Source of the DNA: 20CM-2-55-15 sp964633285
Lineage (GTDB): Bacteria > Acidobacteriota > Terriglobia > 20CM-2-55-15
Length of the DNA: 64,000 nt
Assembly (NCBI GenBank): GCA_964633285.1
Contig: CAZWGA010000015.1
Location: 34,616-98,615, forward strand
Reading direction: 5' to 3'
The notes beneath the pieces are model-generated. The model worked only from the letters and a program-made list of their open reading frames with translations, made no database searches and was not told the DNA's origin. Below are positions 18,293 through 27,342 of the stretch, one piece after another. The position numbers and the translations under genes were made by a program. Position 1 is the stretch's first letter. Every line of letters begins with the position of its first letter.

Positions 18293-18301
18293 GAAAACCT
18301 C

Positions 18302-19183
18302 CTATTTAATAGGGACTTTGCGAAGATGCCCATAGATTACGTCCTCCGAGAATTCCACGCACTTGAATTCTAGGATCTGGGCATTCTTTTCAATCATTCG
18401 ATAAAGCGGCATGCTGATTTTCCATGGCCGCGTGAATACCTTGGGATCTTCGATGGTAGCTTCGTAATTCAAATGATCCTTGTCGATCGCTGTGATCCGC
18501 TCGGTGACCTTCAGCGCATCGCTATGATAATTCCCTGCTCTGTCCAACCAGCTCAGATCGTTGAAATCCGACGTCTCGACAACGAGCGTTTCGCCTTCCC
18601 ATTTGCCGTTGGACCATCCCATCCAACTGTCGGCCGGGGCGTCTTTGTGATTCATATACACCGTGCGGAGCGCTCCCGCATATTCAAAGACCATCATGAT
18701 GTACTGCGGCGTCTCGATGATCTGAAATGGATACGGCATGTACATGGCGCGGGGTACACCCGGCAAATAGCATTTGACTTCGGGATCCTGCGTCATTCGA
18801 TTGGTGAAATTCTGTTTCCTTTTCTCGAGCGCCTCAGGCTTGTAAGGAATCGGACCACCCTCCACAATGCCCAAGCCGGGAGCGACGGCAAATTCAGCGC
18901 CCAGTTGCCAGAATGGGCCCGGAGCCGCACCATGAGCTTCAATGTCCCAGTTCGCCGTGTTCACAACTTGCCAGATTCCATTAATGTCGGGCTTTCCGTC
19001 TTTCGTGCGAGGAGCGCGATATCCCTGAGCCGGCGCTGCTGCCGGCCGCGCCGCTGGTGGAGTCTGGGCCGGCGCCTGGGGTCTGGCCGCGAGGACAACA
19101 AGACCGATGACATGAATGACCAGAACCAGTGCAATCGCTGACGCAAGGACCGCTAATATCGAGCTTCTCAAACCGTTTTTCAC
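18302..19183 (-). CDS. secreted protein of the WEGxTLVVET-type paralog family
   Basis: 293 residues. A hydrophobic segment at 8-33 is followed by a Pro/Ala-rich linker, then KDGKPDINGIWQVVNTANWD, MYMPYPFQIIETPQYIMMVF, the signature GKWEGETLVVETSDFNDLSW, ALKVTERITAIDKDHLNYEA and IEDPKVFTRPW, and a tail with EFKCVEF. First gene of the operon 18302-17231-16808. A beta-rich periplasmic fold is likely; no enzyme class can be assigned. Confidence 0.75.
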   Translation of the reverse strand: MKNGLRSSILAVLASAIALVLVIHVIGLVVLAARPQAPAQTPPAARPAAAPAQGYRAPRTKDGKPDINGIWQVVNTANWDIEAHGAAPGPFWQLGAEFAVAPGLGIVEGGPIPYKPEALEKRKQNFTNRMTQDPEVKCYLPGVPRAMYMPYPFQIIETPQYIMMVFEYAGALRTVYMNHKDAPADSWMGWSNGKWEGETLVVETSDFNDLSWLDRAGNYHSDALKVTERITAIDKDHLNYEATIEDPKVFTRPWKISMPLYRMIEKNAQILEFKCVEFSEDVIYGHLRKVPIK

Positions 19184-19289
19184 TCAACGTCTCCAGTATC
19201 TGACTGAATGCGCGCTATTTTATAGCGACAATTAATACCGGCAAATGGATAGTTGTCAAATAGTTTGGTAGCGAAAGTTTGGATTCTGT

Positions 19290-21317
19290 ATGCTGCCTTC
19301 CATCATGACCCGAGAAAGCAGATACGCCCGCTCACCCGAGGCCGAGACACTGGGGCGAAGCCTGAGGAGGGGAATCATCGTTGCCATTGGTTTGCTCTCC
19401 ATTCTCCTGACCGCGAGCACACAAGACCACGCTCAATCCGGCGCGAAAAACGGGGAATGGCGAACCTATGGCGGCGATCTCGGCAATACTCACTATTCGC
19501 CGCTCGACCAGATCGACGCCGGGAACTTCAATCGCCTTCAAGTGGCCTGGCGATTTAAGACGGATAACCTCGGACCTCGTCCTGAAACGAATCTTCAATC
19601 GACGCCGCTGATGGCGAATGGCGTTCTGTACTCCACCGGCGGCACGCGCCGCGCAGTTGTGGCGCTCGATGCCGCGACAGGTGAGTTGATTTGGACTCAC
19701 AGCGAGCGCGAAGGTGTACGCGCCCAGAATGCCCCGCGGCAACTGTCGGGCCGCGGATTGGCTTACTGGACCGATGGAACGGATGAGCGCATTCTCTACG
19801 TCACTCCCGGCTATCGTTTGATCGCGCTCAATGCGCGCACCGGAACACCCGTCCCAACTTTCGGCAGGAATGGCGCCGTCGACCTGAAGCTGGATGACGA
19901 TCAGGAAATCGATCCGGATACCGGCGACATCGGCCTTCACGCGACACCCATTGTTGCCGGCAATACCGTCATTGTGGGCGCGGCTCATCGCGCTGCAGGT
20001 TCGCCGAAAATCAAAAACAATGCGAAGGGCTATGTGCGGGGCTTCGACGTGCGAACCGGAAAACGCATCTGGATCTTTCACACGATCCCGCTTCCCGGTG
20101 AGTTCGGCCACGAGACGTGGCTCAACGGTTCGGCCGAAACGACAGGCAACGCCGGAGTGTGGGGCCAGATCAGCGTCGATGAAGAACTGGGCCTCGCCTA
20201 CCTGCCCGTGGAACTGCCGACGGGCGACGAATACGGCGGACATCGGCCGGGAAGTGGATTGTTCGGAGAAAGCATTGTCGCAGTCGATCTGAAAACCGGC
20301 GAACGCCGGTGGCACTATCAACTCGTTCATCACGGCATCTGGGACTTCGACATTCCCTGCGCGCCGATGCTCATCGACATCACCAGCAATGGCCGAACGG
20401 TGAAGGCTCTGGCACAGCCGACAAAGCAGGGTGTTTTGTATACCTTCAATCGCGAAACGGGCCAGCCCATCTGGCCGATTGTCGAGCGTCCCGTTCCAAA
20501 AGGGGATGTACCGGGTGAATGGTACTCGCCGACTCAACCCATGCCGGCGAAGCCGGCGCCGTATGGAAAAGCCGCCATCCCATCGACCGACGATCTCATC
20601 GATTTCACTCCCGAACTTCGAGCGCAGGCCTTGAACGTTGTTTCGAAGTTTCAGATCGGCCCGATCTTCACACCGATCGTCGTCAGCAAAAGCGAAGGTC
20701 CCTACGGCACCATTCTCACAACCGGAGTGACGAACTGGCCGGGAGGCTCTTACGATCCTGAAAGTCACATTCTGTATGTCCATGCTTCGACCGGAATGAT
20801 CTCGAACGGGCTCGTTCCCGGCGATGCATCCAAAACCGAATTCGCGTGGGTTGGCGGCAGCAAAGCGCCCGCAGGCGCAGCGACCGCCTTACGCGTTCAG
20901 GGCCTGCCGCTGGTGAAACCGCCGTATGGAAGCATCGTCGCGATCGACATGAATGAAGGCGAGATTCTCTGGACGATCGCGAACGCCGAAACTCCCGACA
21001 ACGTCCGCAATCATCCCGCGCTGAAGGGCCTCAATATTCCGCGCACCGGACGCCAGGCCAACACCATCGGCGTCCTCGTTACGAAAACCTTGATGATCGC
21101 TGGAGAGCCCGGCACGTTCACAATTCCCGATGGACGCACCGGCGCCATGCTGCGCGCCTACGACAAAGCTTCGGGCACGGAACGCGGCGCGGTTTACATG
21201 CCCGCGGGTCAGAGCGGCACGCCGATGACCTACATGATCAACGGAAAGCAATACATCGTCGTCGCCATCTCCGGACAGAATTATTCCGGCGAACTCCTCG
21301 CATTCAAACTGCCGTAA
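19290..21317 (+). CDS. PQQ-dependent dehydrogenase (quinoprotein)
   Basis: 675 residues; a start at 19305 is also possible. A hydrophobic segment (about 28-46) serves as signal or anchor. Then comes an eight-bladed propeller of the quinoprotein alcohol/glucose dehydrogenase type: NTHYSPLDQIDAGNFNRLQV, VVALDAATGELIWTHSEREG, IALNARTGTPVPTFGRNGAV, IVAVDLKTGERRWHYQLVHH with GIWDFDIPCAPMLIDI, and VAIDMNEGEILWTI near the end. These oxidise sugars or alcohols in the periplasm and pass electrons to quinone or cytochrome. No cytochrome domain is fused. The substrate cannot be told. Divergent from the 19183 operon. Confidence 0.9.
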   Translation: MLPSIMTRESRYARSPEAETLGRSLRRGIIVAIGLLSILLTASTQDHAQSGAKNGEWRTYGGDLGNTHYSPLDQIDAGNFNRLQVAWRFKTDNLGPRPETNLQSTPLMANGVLYSTGGTRRAVVALDAATGELIWTHSEREGVRAQNAPRQLSGRGLAYWTDGTDERILYVTPGYRLIALNARTGTPVPTFGRNGAVDLKLDDDQEIDPDTGDIGLHATPIVAGNTVIVGAAHRAAGSPKIKNNAKGYVRGFDVRTGKRIWIFHTIPLPGEFGHETWLNGSAETTGNAGVWGQISVDEELGLAYLPVELPTGDEYGGHRPGSGLFGESIVAVDLKTGERRWHYQLVHHGIWDFDIPCAPMLIDITSNGRTVKALAQPTKQGVLYTFNRETGQPIWPIVERPVPKGDVPGEWYSPTQPMPAKPAPYGKAAIPSTDDLIDFTPELRAQALNVVSKFQIGPIFTPIVVSKSEGPYGTILTTGVTNWPGGSYDPESHILYVHASTGMISNGLVPGDASKTEFAWVGGSKAPAGAATALRVQGLPLVKPPYGSIVAIDMNEGEILWTIANAETPDNVRNHPALKGLNIPRTGRQANTIGVLVTKTLMIAGEPGTFTIPDGRTGAMLRAYDKASGTERGAVYMPAGQSGTPMTYMINGKQYIVVAISGQNYSGELLAFKLP

Positions 21318-21324
21318 TCAACGA

Positions 21325-22407
21325 ATGGCTTCCCCAGGTCGCATTCTCGTTTTTCGAGTCGGCCAATTGGGCGACACGCTGGTCAGCCTTCCGGCCCTGT
21401 GGACTATTCGAGAACGCCATCCCGATTCCGGCATCGTTTTGTTGACCGACAACCATCCGGGGAGGGATTACGTGTCGTCGTGGGAGATTCTTGAACGAAC
21501 AGGAATCTTTTCCAGCGTTGCAACTTACGACGCCAATGTCTCGATGTGGAGCGGATGGCCGGGCCGCCTGCGTCTCGCTTTGCAAATCCGCCGGCTTCAG
21601 CCCGAGCGGCTCTACTATCTGGCTCCCGCCCGCAGGACCATTGCTCAGATTCGACGTGATGCTTTCTTCTTCCGCACACTCTGCGGAATTAAAGATGTGA
21701 TCGGGATGCCCGAATCGGAATCCGTCATCATGCCGCGGGATGCTCATGGAAAACCGGAACGGCTCGAAGCGGAATACGACAGGCTCTTCCGTCTTGCGGG
21801 CGGCACAGGGCCGGCGTCACGTTTCGACATTCCGATAAGTGAACGCGAAAAAGCATCCATCGATTTGATCTGGCGCGATCACAAGCTGAATTCTTCGGGC
21901 GAAGTCATTGCGATGGCGCCCGGCGCGAAATATCAGGCGAAGCGCTGGCCTGCCGATCGATACCTCTTGCTGGGCAAGCAACTGCTCGCCGCCGTTCCCG
22001 ATTCATCGATTCTGCTGGTCGGCGGACGCGAAGATTCCAACGTATGCGCCGAAGTGAACCGCGGTCTCGGCTCGCGCGCTGTCTATCTTGCAGGACGGCT
22101 CACGGTGCTGGAATCCGGCGAACTTCTTCGCCGATGTTCACTCTATGTGGGAAACGATTCCGGCCCGATGCATCTGGCGGCAATCTCCGGCACTCCCTGC
22201 GTCGCTCTATTCTCCGCGCGAGACAACCCGGGAATCTGGGAACCCTTCGGCGATAATCACATCATCCTTCGCCGGGATGTGCCCTGCGCGGGTTGCCTTC
22301 TCACCGAATGCGAGGAAAATGCACTGCGATGCCTGACTGAAATCGGCGTTGAAGATGTCCTGCAGGCTTGTGTGTCGCTACTCAGCGCGCAAAGAAAAGT
22401 GCAGTGA
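21325..22407 (+). CDS. glycosyltransferase family 9 (heptosyltransferase-like)
   Basis: 360 residues. N-terminal Rossmann half begins ILVFRVGQLGDTLVSLPALW, the GT9 hallmark. The C-terminal half has VIAMAPGAKYQAKRWPADRY, SILLVGGREDSNVC, YVGNDSGPMHLAAISGTPCV and ALFSARDNPGIWEPF, then HIILRRDVPCAGCLLTEC. GT9 enzymes add heptose or related sugars to LPS core or surface glycans in the cytoplasm. It starts 7 nt after the PQQ dehydrogenase, but a functional link is doubtful. Confidence 0.9.
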   Translation: MASPGRILVFRVGQLGDTLVSLPALWTIRERHPDSGIVLLTDNHPGRDYVSSWEILERTGIFSSVATYDANVSMWSGWPGRLRLALQIRRLQPERLYYLAPARRTIAQIRRDAFFFRTLCGIKDVIGMPESESVIMPRDAHGKPERLEAEYDRLFRLAGGTGPASRFDIPISEREKASIDLIWRDHKLNSSGEVIAMAPGAKYQAKRWPADRYLLLGKQLLAAVPDSSILLVGGREDSNVCAEVNRGLGSRAVYLAGRLTVLESGELLRRCSLYVGNDSGPMHLAAISGTPCVALFSARDNPGIWEPFGDNHIILRRDVPCAGCLLTECEENALRCLTEIGVEDVLQACVSLLSAQRKVQ

Positions 22408-22459
22408 TGCTACACTCTAAAAACGGGCGAACTGATACCAGCGGATTTCACTCGTTTCA

Positions 22460-22690
22460 TTATTCACCCCAACTCTGTTCCTTATCCCAGATATCGAATT
22501 CTCCAGGTTTAACGCGCTGCCGCGCATAGCCCGCTCGCTGGCGCTCCTCAAGCTCGCGGACGCTCAGCAATTTCAGATGCTGCCGGATCGAATCGCGAAT
22601 CAAAGCGGAACGCGTTGTCTTGAGCTTCTTGACGGTTCGATCGATTTCTTTCAAGAGGTCCGCTTCCAATGTCATTTGTATCGTCGTCAA
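22460..22690 (-). CDS. ribbon-helix-helix antitoxin-like protein (orphan)
   Basis: 76 residues. MTTIQMTLEADLLKEIDRTV gives the DNA-binding beta-strand, followed by the two helices of an RHH fold (TTRSALIRDSIRQHLKLL). The C-terminal tail EFDIWDKEQSWGE resembles toxin-binding tails of MazE/VapB-type antitoxins. No toxin follows: the next gene downstream is the convergent GT9. A 12-bp palindrome 16 nt upstream is a possible auto-operator. Confidence 0.75.
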   Translation of the reverse strand: MTTIQMTLEADLLKEIDRTVKKLKTTRSALIRDSIRQHLKLLSVRELEERQRAGYARQRVKPGEFDIWDKEQSWGE

Positions 22691-22705
22691 TGGCCCTCCA
22701 CATCA

Positions 22706-22717
22706 GAATAGCTATTC
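22706..22717. promoter_or_regulatory. palindromic candidate operator upstream of the RHH gene
   Basis: GAATAGCTATTC is a perfect 12-bp palindrome centred about 20 bp upstream of the RHH gene's start, in an AT-rich stretch. RHH antitoxins usually repress their own promoter through such sites. Confidence 0.35.
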
Positions 22718-22906
22718 ATATCCACATTATATCTGCAGCGACTCGATGAAAATGCCAACGCTTCCTGGATTTCAGATCGGAGCTTTTGGAATTTTCATTT
22801 TCCATTGTTGGCTAACAAATACTCAGATTTGCGATTATTTCCATGCAGGGGATATGGCAAATCTGGAAGATTTATTACCCGAATGAGTTAGAATTTTCCG
22901 GTCTCC

Positions 22907-22979
22907 GGGATCATAGCTCAGTTGGAAGAGCGCATGCTTCACACGCATGAGGTCACAGGTTCGAGCCCTGTTGGTCCCA
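22907..22979 (+). tRNA. tRNA-Val (anticodon CAC)
   Basis: Complete cloverleaf of 73 nt. The acceptor stem GGGATCA pairs with TGGTCCC (one G-T pair). D-stem GCTC/GAGC, anticodon stem CATGC/GCATG with loop TTCACAC (anticodon CAC at 22940-22942), T-stem ACAGG/CCTGT with loop TTCGAGC. The discriminator is A. The CCA end is not encoded (TCATCA follows). Confidence 0.95.
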
Positions 22980-22998
22980 TCATCAACACTACAAGTTT

Positions 22999-23682
22999 GT
23001 GCGTGACAGAATGCTTTTCTACGGGCAGGTGTTGCGCGCCACAACGCAGGTGGGCGCGTTTTCGCTCACGTCGCGGGCTGTGGCTCGCGCAATAGCGGCT
23101 CCCTTGAAGGATCGAAAAGGAAAAACGCTTCGTGTGCTTGAAGCCGGCGCAGGGATGGGCACGCTGACAGCAGCCATTCTCGATGAACTCGGCCCGGGGA
23201 GTTCTCTCGACATCTGTGAAATCAATCCGGCATTTGCGGGGCGGCTTCGCCGGTTGTTTGGCCGCCGTTCGGGAGTCCGTGTCCTGGAGACGGACATCGA
23301 AAACATTTCCCCCGATGCCTGCTACGAGGTGATCGTCTCATCGTTGCCGCTGATGAATTTTTCCGCGGATAAAGCAGCGCGCATTTTTACACTGTTCGAC
23401 CGCTGTCTTGCACAAGGCGGAATGTTGAGCTATTGGGACTATTGGCAGAAAGAGTTTCGATGCAGGATCCAACACGGCCGCGAACGCCGGCGCATGCTGG
23501 AGATCCTGCGCGCAGAACAAGAGTTTCGGGCTCGATACGACTGCAGCGATCAAATCATCATGTGGAACCTCCCGCCTGCCCGAGTCCGGCACGTCCGGCC
23601 GCGCGCATCATCCTTCCAGGCCTTCCAGACGATCCAGGACGGACATTCCACAAACTGCTCCGCGAAAGGCAAGCCAGCGTAA
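22999..23682 (+). CDS. SAM-dependent methyltransferase (phospholipid N-methyltransferase-like)
   Basis: 227 residues from a GTG at 22999; an ATG at 23011 would remove four residues. SAM-binding motif I is LRVLEAGAGMGTLTAAIL; later SLDICEINPAFAGRLRRLF, VLETDIENI and YEVIVSSLPLMNF. The P/L-rich motif IV and the overall layout resemble PmtA-type phosphatidylethanolamine methyltransferases and KsgA relatives. That would suit the lipid locus alongside, but substrate assignment is inference. Its last 75 bases overlap the 3' end of the convergent oxidase gene, so the C-terminal tail may not be conserved. Confidence 0.75.
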   Translation: MRDRMLFYGQVLRATTQVGAFSLTSRAVARAIAAPLKDRKGKTLRVLEAGAGMGTLTAAILDELGPGSSLDICEINPAFAGRLRRLFGRRSGVRVLETDIENISPDACYEVIVSSLPLMNFSADKAARIFTLFDRCLAQGGMLSYWDYWQKEFRCRIQHGRERRRMLEILRAEQEFRARYDCSDQIIMWNLPPARVRHVRPRASSFQAFQTIQDGHSTNCSAKGKPA

Positions 23683-24951
23683 GGGCTCAAAGGGAATGAG
23701 CGGAGGATCATCGCGAAACCAGGGCAGATCATCCGGCATGGAGTCACCGGCGATCATGCGCGCGATCCAGCTTCCCGAAGCGATGGACAGCGCCACACCG
23801 TGGCCGCACCATCCCACAACATGCAAAACAGCGGGCTGGCCGCGCATACGCGCGACGGCCGGCACGCCGTCCGCGATGTAGCCGATAACTCCCGTCCAGC
23901 AATTCCGGATGCGGGTTCTCTCCAGGATGGGAAACAGGCCCGTCAATTCGGCCGTCAACGTTCGAAGCGCGGAGCCCTCGCGGCTTTCAGAGAGCGCGGC
24001 GCCGCAGCGATATCGCGGTGCTCCTCCTCCGAACACAATGCGGTTATCTTTCGTCAGCCGGCAATAGTTAAAGATGCGTTTTGAATCGAGAATTCCCTCT
24101 CGTCTTTTCCAGCCTAACGAAGCCAGCGCCTCGTCATTGAGCGGTTCGGTTGCGAGCACCTGTAAAAGAACAGGAAGAATCCTTCCCCGCAGCAAACCCA
24201 GATTCGTCGTATATCCGGCGGTTGCAATCACGACCTGATCCGCAATCACTTTCCCGCCGTGAATCTTCAGATGAACCGGACTGCCCGGCCCGATCTCCAG
24301 AACCCGCGCATTCTCGAAGATCCTTGCCCCACGCCTGGACGCAGCATTCGCCAGTCCGGCAAGAAGCTTGGCGGGATGCAGTGTCCCGGCAAACGGAAGA
24401 CGCAGGGCGGCCGGCCCACCCGCTTTGCCTTCCGCTTTGTACGCTTGCGGGCCCAATTGAATTGCGTTGTCGAGATCATTCTTCTCCAGAATCTCGACGG
24501 GAAAGCTGAAGCTCTCGAGCAGATGCGCCATGGCACCAAGACGGCGGCGGCCGGCCGCCGATCGTCCCACAATCAAGTGTCCGTTCATCTCGAGTTCGCA
24601 ATCGATACACTCATCGGCCACGATGTTCCGGGCTGCGGCAACGGCATCCAGACTTGCCTGATAGAGCGAACGGGCGCGATCCCGTCCGAAGCGCCGTACC
24701 AATGCGTTCAGACTTTGTCCGACGCCGGGACCCAGCAGACCTGTTGTTCGACCGGAGGCGCCGCAACCGATTCGTTCCGCCTCAAGAACAACCACGCGGG
24801 CCGCCGGATTCGTCTTCCTTAGATGAAGGGCCGCGGAGAGACCGGCAAACCCGCCGCCGATGATCGCGACATCCACGCGCAAGCTTCCGCCTGGAAATTC
24901 GGAATAGTTTGGCAGACGAAACTCGGACCAGACTGGGAACGGCTCGATCAC
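23608..24951 (-). CDS. FAD-dependent oxidoreductase (DAO / amine-oxidase type)
   Basis: 447 residues from a GTG at 24949-24951 that overlaps the upstream stop (GTGA). The FAD-binding Rossmann motif is VAIIGGGFAGLSAALHLRKT (about residues 28-47). It continues with VVVLEAERIGCGASGRTTGL and VIATAGYTTNLGLLRGRILP; the C-terminal NCWTGVIGYIADGVPAV and LHVVGWCGHGVALS are typical of gamma-glutamylputrescine or glycine-oxidase-like members of the DAO family. Such enzymes oxidise a C-N bond of amines or amino acids. It is the last gene of the ten-gene run starting at 34634, which fits a cluster with an amine intermediate. Confidence 0.85.
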   Translation of the reverse strand: MIEPFPVWSEFRLPNYSEFPGGSLRVDVAIIGGGFAGLSAALHLRKTNPAARVVVLEAERIGCGASGRTTGLLGPGVGQSLNALVRRFGRDRARSLYQASLDAVAAARNIVADECIDCELEMNGHLIVGRSAAGRRRLGAMAHLLESFSFPVEILEKNDLDNAIQLGPQAYKAEGKAGGPAALRLPFAGTLHPAKLLAGLANAASRRGARIFENARVLEIGPGSPVHLKIHGGKVIADQVVIATAGYTTNLGLLRGRILPVLLQVLATEPLNDEALASLGWKRREGILDSKRIFNYCRLTKDNRIVFGGGAPRYRCGAALSESREGSALRTLTAELTGLFPILERTRIRNCWTGVIGYIADGVPAVARMRGQPAVLHVVGWCGHGVALSIASGSWIARMIAGDSMPDDLPWFRDDPPLIPFEPLRWLAFRGAVCGMSVLDRLEGLEG

Positions 24952-26036
24952 GCGCTCGCGCCGGCATCGAGCGCGCGGGCCACATCGCTTGAACGGCGCA
25001 CCCGCCAGATCAAGCCGTCAACAATGTAATGATGGAAAGCCACACTCCAGCCAAACCCGAGCATGAGGTTGCGCGACAGGTCCGACTGGAAAAACGCCGG
25101 GCCCAGCACGCGCGGACCGTACCATAACAGGCCCAGCAGTGTTCCAAACCCCAGGTAAGCAAAAATGTTTCCCGATGGCCGGCGCCCGAGGCCCTTCTCG
25201 TACTGCCAGACAATTCGGTGGTATTGCAAATTGTGAAAGATGGTCAACGTCGCGGAAATCGTCAGGAGATTTTCGAGAAGCGAAAATGCGGCAATGTGAA
25301 TGCCGATTACGATGGCGAGCAGCAGATGCTTCGGACCCGGACGGAACGGTTCAAAGCGTCCCGAGAACCACAATGCAAGAGCGCCGGCCATCCCGATGAC
25401 GAACGCGATGTCGAGCGTCATCCGTGCTGGATCCATCCAGCGAGCCGGTATGGTTTGCGGGAGACCGCTTCGTTGATAAGCGTCCGTGAGCGAGAAACGT
25501 AAATACGGGTAGAGACATCCCATCCAGAGAATCAATGAATCGAGACGAGCGCCGGCGCGGCTTGTCTCACCGGCGCGCCGCCGGTAGAGGACGAGAAAAC
25601 CATAGTGCTGGCGGACCAGGTGCCAGTAGCCCCAGATGTAGGCCAGAACGAGAAAGTTGGAAAACAGAAAACCTGCTCGCGCCATTTGCGACGGACCCGG
25701 CGCAAACACGAAATAATCCACAAGAGCCACTGCCGGACCGGCTGCGAGCGCGAGCCACGACCAGTTGCCGGGAAGCGCGGAGCGTGAAGCAGCGTCAGGC
25801 GCAAGGTAACTTCGGGCATATGTTCCCCACACGTGAGTGCCGTCGAAGAAGACTCCCCAGAAGAACAGAACCCAGACAACGGAATTTAACGGCGAGTAAT
25901 TCGCGGTGTTCAAAGTAGGAGACATGCGGAAAAACACCAGCAGCAATACCGCGGCGAGTGCCGATCCCTGAAACCAGACGAGATCCTGCCGGCGCGAGAC
26001 GATCCAGCTATTGAACGCAGGCGCGGTGACGGACAT
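24948..26036 (-). CDS. polytopic membrane protein with repeated His motifs, function unknown
   Basis: 362 residues from the ATG at 26034-26036, set by the AAGGAG site that ends the leader repeat; the longer frame reads through that repeat. About eight to nine membrane helices. Conserved-looking polar motifs sit at helix ends: DGTHVWGTYAR, YWHLVRQHYGFLVLYRRR (HxxxxH), FHNLQYHRIVWQYEKG (HxxxxH) and FHHYIVDGLIWRVRR. The arrangement recalls membrane diiron enzymes and Brp/Blh-type proteins, but I cannot place it in either. It overlaps the DAO-type gene by 4 nt. Confidence 0.7.
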   Translation of the reverse strand: MSVTAPAFNSWIVSRRQDLVWFQGSALAAVLLLVFFRMSPTLNTANYSPLNSVVWVLFFWGVFFDGTHVWGTYARSYLAPDAASRSALPGNWSWLALAAGPAVALVDYFVFAPGPSQMARAGFLFSNFLVLAYIWGYWHLVRQHYGFLVLYRRRAGETSRAGARLDSLILWMGCLYPYLRFSLTDAYQRSGLPQTIPARWMDPARMTLDIAFVIGMAGALALWFSGRFEPFRPGPKHLLLAIVIGIHIAAFSLLENLLTISATLTIFHNLQYHRIVWQYEKGLGRRPSGNIFAYLGFGTLLGLLWYGPRVLGPAFFQSDLSRNLMLGFGWSVAFHHYIVDGLIWRVRRSSDVARALDAGASA

Positions 26037-26041
26037 TAGAT

Positions 26042-26149
26042 CTCCTTTTTTATTAGCGTCGGGCCCACCGTTTAGTTCAGTTCGGTACACCGCTTCGCGG
26101 CCTCATTACTGCTGGCCGGTCCCCCCACGCCAGGTGAGATGGATTTCAT
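26042..26149 (-). repeat. leader repeat, copy B (5' of the membrane protein gene)
   Basis: Minus-strand counterpart of 15451-15557. The central 49 nt (26080-26128) are identical between copies; outside them are about five substitutions and two single-base indels. It begins at the stop codon of the FAD monooxygenase and ends with the AAGGAG site of the 26036 gene. It is the only sizeable gap inside an otherwise overlapping operon. Confidence 0.7.
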
Positions 26150-27342
26150 ACCATCTCCTTTCTCACAGCAACGCGCGACCAGATCCGGTGGTGCAACCGC
26201 GATCCCAGCCTCGATCCGCCGAAACCGAAGACGTTCCGCACGATGGCATCGCCGAAAGGCGGACCGAGCGCATAGAACCGGCTCATCCAGTGAGACCAGC
26301 GAACCGCGGCAGCATTCAGCGGCATCCGCTCGCGCTCATAAGACACAAGGTGGGAATCCAATCGCGCCCCAGTCTCGCCTGAAGCCAGCGCCGGGCCGGC
26401 GTGAGCGGCAAGACTGGCGGCATCTTCGATCGCCATCGTCATGCCCTGGCCTGCTGTCGGGTTGGTGACGTGAACCGCATCGCCGATCAGGACCGCTCCC
26501 CGCGCGGTGTACCGGTTTGCATGCGCGCGCGAAAGTTTATAAAGATGCGCGCTCCTGGGAATGACGCGGCACTCGCCGAGCAGCGGTGAACGGCGGCGGA
26601 GGCGCTCCGCCTTCTCTTCGATCGAGCCATGAGTGAATACGGATTCTTCGTTCTCACGCACCAGCGCTGCGAGAGCCACGCATCCCGGCCCCGGCACAGC
26701 GAGAATTCCCCCGGCAGGATGCAGTTCCACGCGCATCGCATCACGATACTGCCCGGGCCTCTCGATATTGATTACGAAAAAACTGTGATTGTAGGCGGCG
26801 CGATTAAACGAGATGCCCATCTGATCCCGGATCGTTGAAGATGCGCCGTCGGCGCCGGCGATCAGCCGCGCGCGAACCGGCACCGGATTGCCGTCGCCGT
26901 TAGCAATGAACGCGCCGCAAACGCGGTTGCCTTCTTCAAGCAATCCCGTGACACGGCAGTTATACATGATCTCGACGCGCGAAGTGGCCTGAGCCGCTTC
27001 GGTCAGCACGCGCTCGATGTCCGCATGCGGGAGAACCAGGTACGGATGTTTCGGCGTGTTCAGCGATGCTTCCATCAACAGACCCGCGCGATGATGAAAG
27101 ACCTGCATTTTGGAAATGGAACTCGCGCCCGCAGCGATGGCTCTGTCGAGAACATTCCATGCGGCGAAGTGAGAGGTTACCGCCGGCAGCAGGCTGTCGC
27201 CGCGATTCACGTTGCCCGGACCCGACCGGCGTTCCACCACGAGAACGCGCAGCGGATAGTCTCTCGCCAAGGCCAGCGCCAGCGCGCTGCCGCCGACTCC
27301 CGCGCCGGCGACGATCACGTCCACATCGGGAAAGCCCGCCAT
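26146..27342 (-). CDS. FAD-dependent monooxygenase / geranylgeranyl-reductase-type flavoprotein
   Basis: 398 residues from the ATG at 27340-27342, which shares one base with the upstream stop (TGATG). N-terminal GxGxxG: VIVAGAGVGGSALALALARD. The DG motif is ARLIAGADGASSTIRDQMG; the second FAD motif is RGAVLIGDAVHVTNPTAGQG followed by MTMAIEDAASLA. This is the UbiH/PHBH-like class A flavoprotein fold shared with lipid reductases. In this lipid operon it could hydroxylate or reduce an aliphatic chain; that is inference. Confidence 0.85.
   Translation of the reverse strand: MAGFPDVDVIVAGAGVGGSALALALARDYPLRVLVVERRSGPGNVNRGDSLLPAVTSHFAAWNVLDRAIAAGASSISKMQVFHHRAGLLMEASLNTPKHPYLVLPHADIERVLTEAAQATSRVEIMYNCRVTGLLEEGNRVCGAFIANGDGNPVPVRARLIAGADGASSTIRDQMGISFNRAAYNHSFFVINIERPGQYRDAMRVELHPAGGILAVPGPGCVALAALVRENEESVFTHGSIEEKAERLRRRSPLLGECRVIPRSAHLYKLSRAHANRYTARGAVLIGDAVHVTNPTAGQGMTMAIEDAASLAAHAGPALASGETGARLDSHLVSYERERMPLNAAAVRWSHWMSRFYALGPPFGDAIVRNVFGFGGSRLGSRLHHRIWSRVAVRKEMV

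Noticed and set aside
19332..20783. 483-residue minus-strand frame
   Set aside because: Antisense to the PQQ dehydrogenase, a product of high GC in codon position three.
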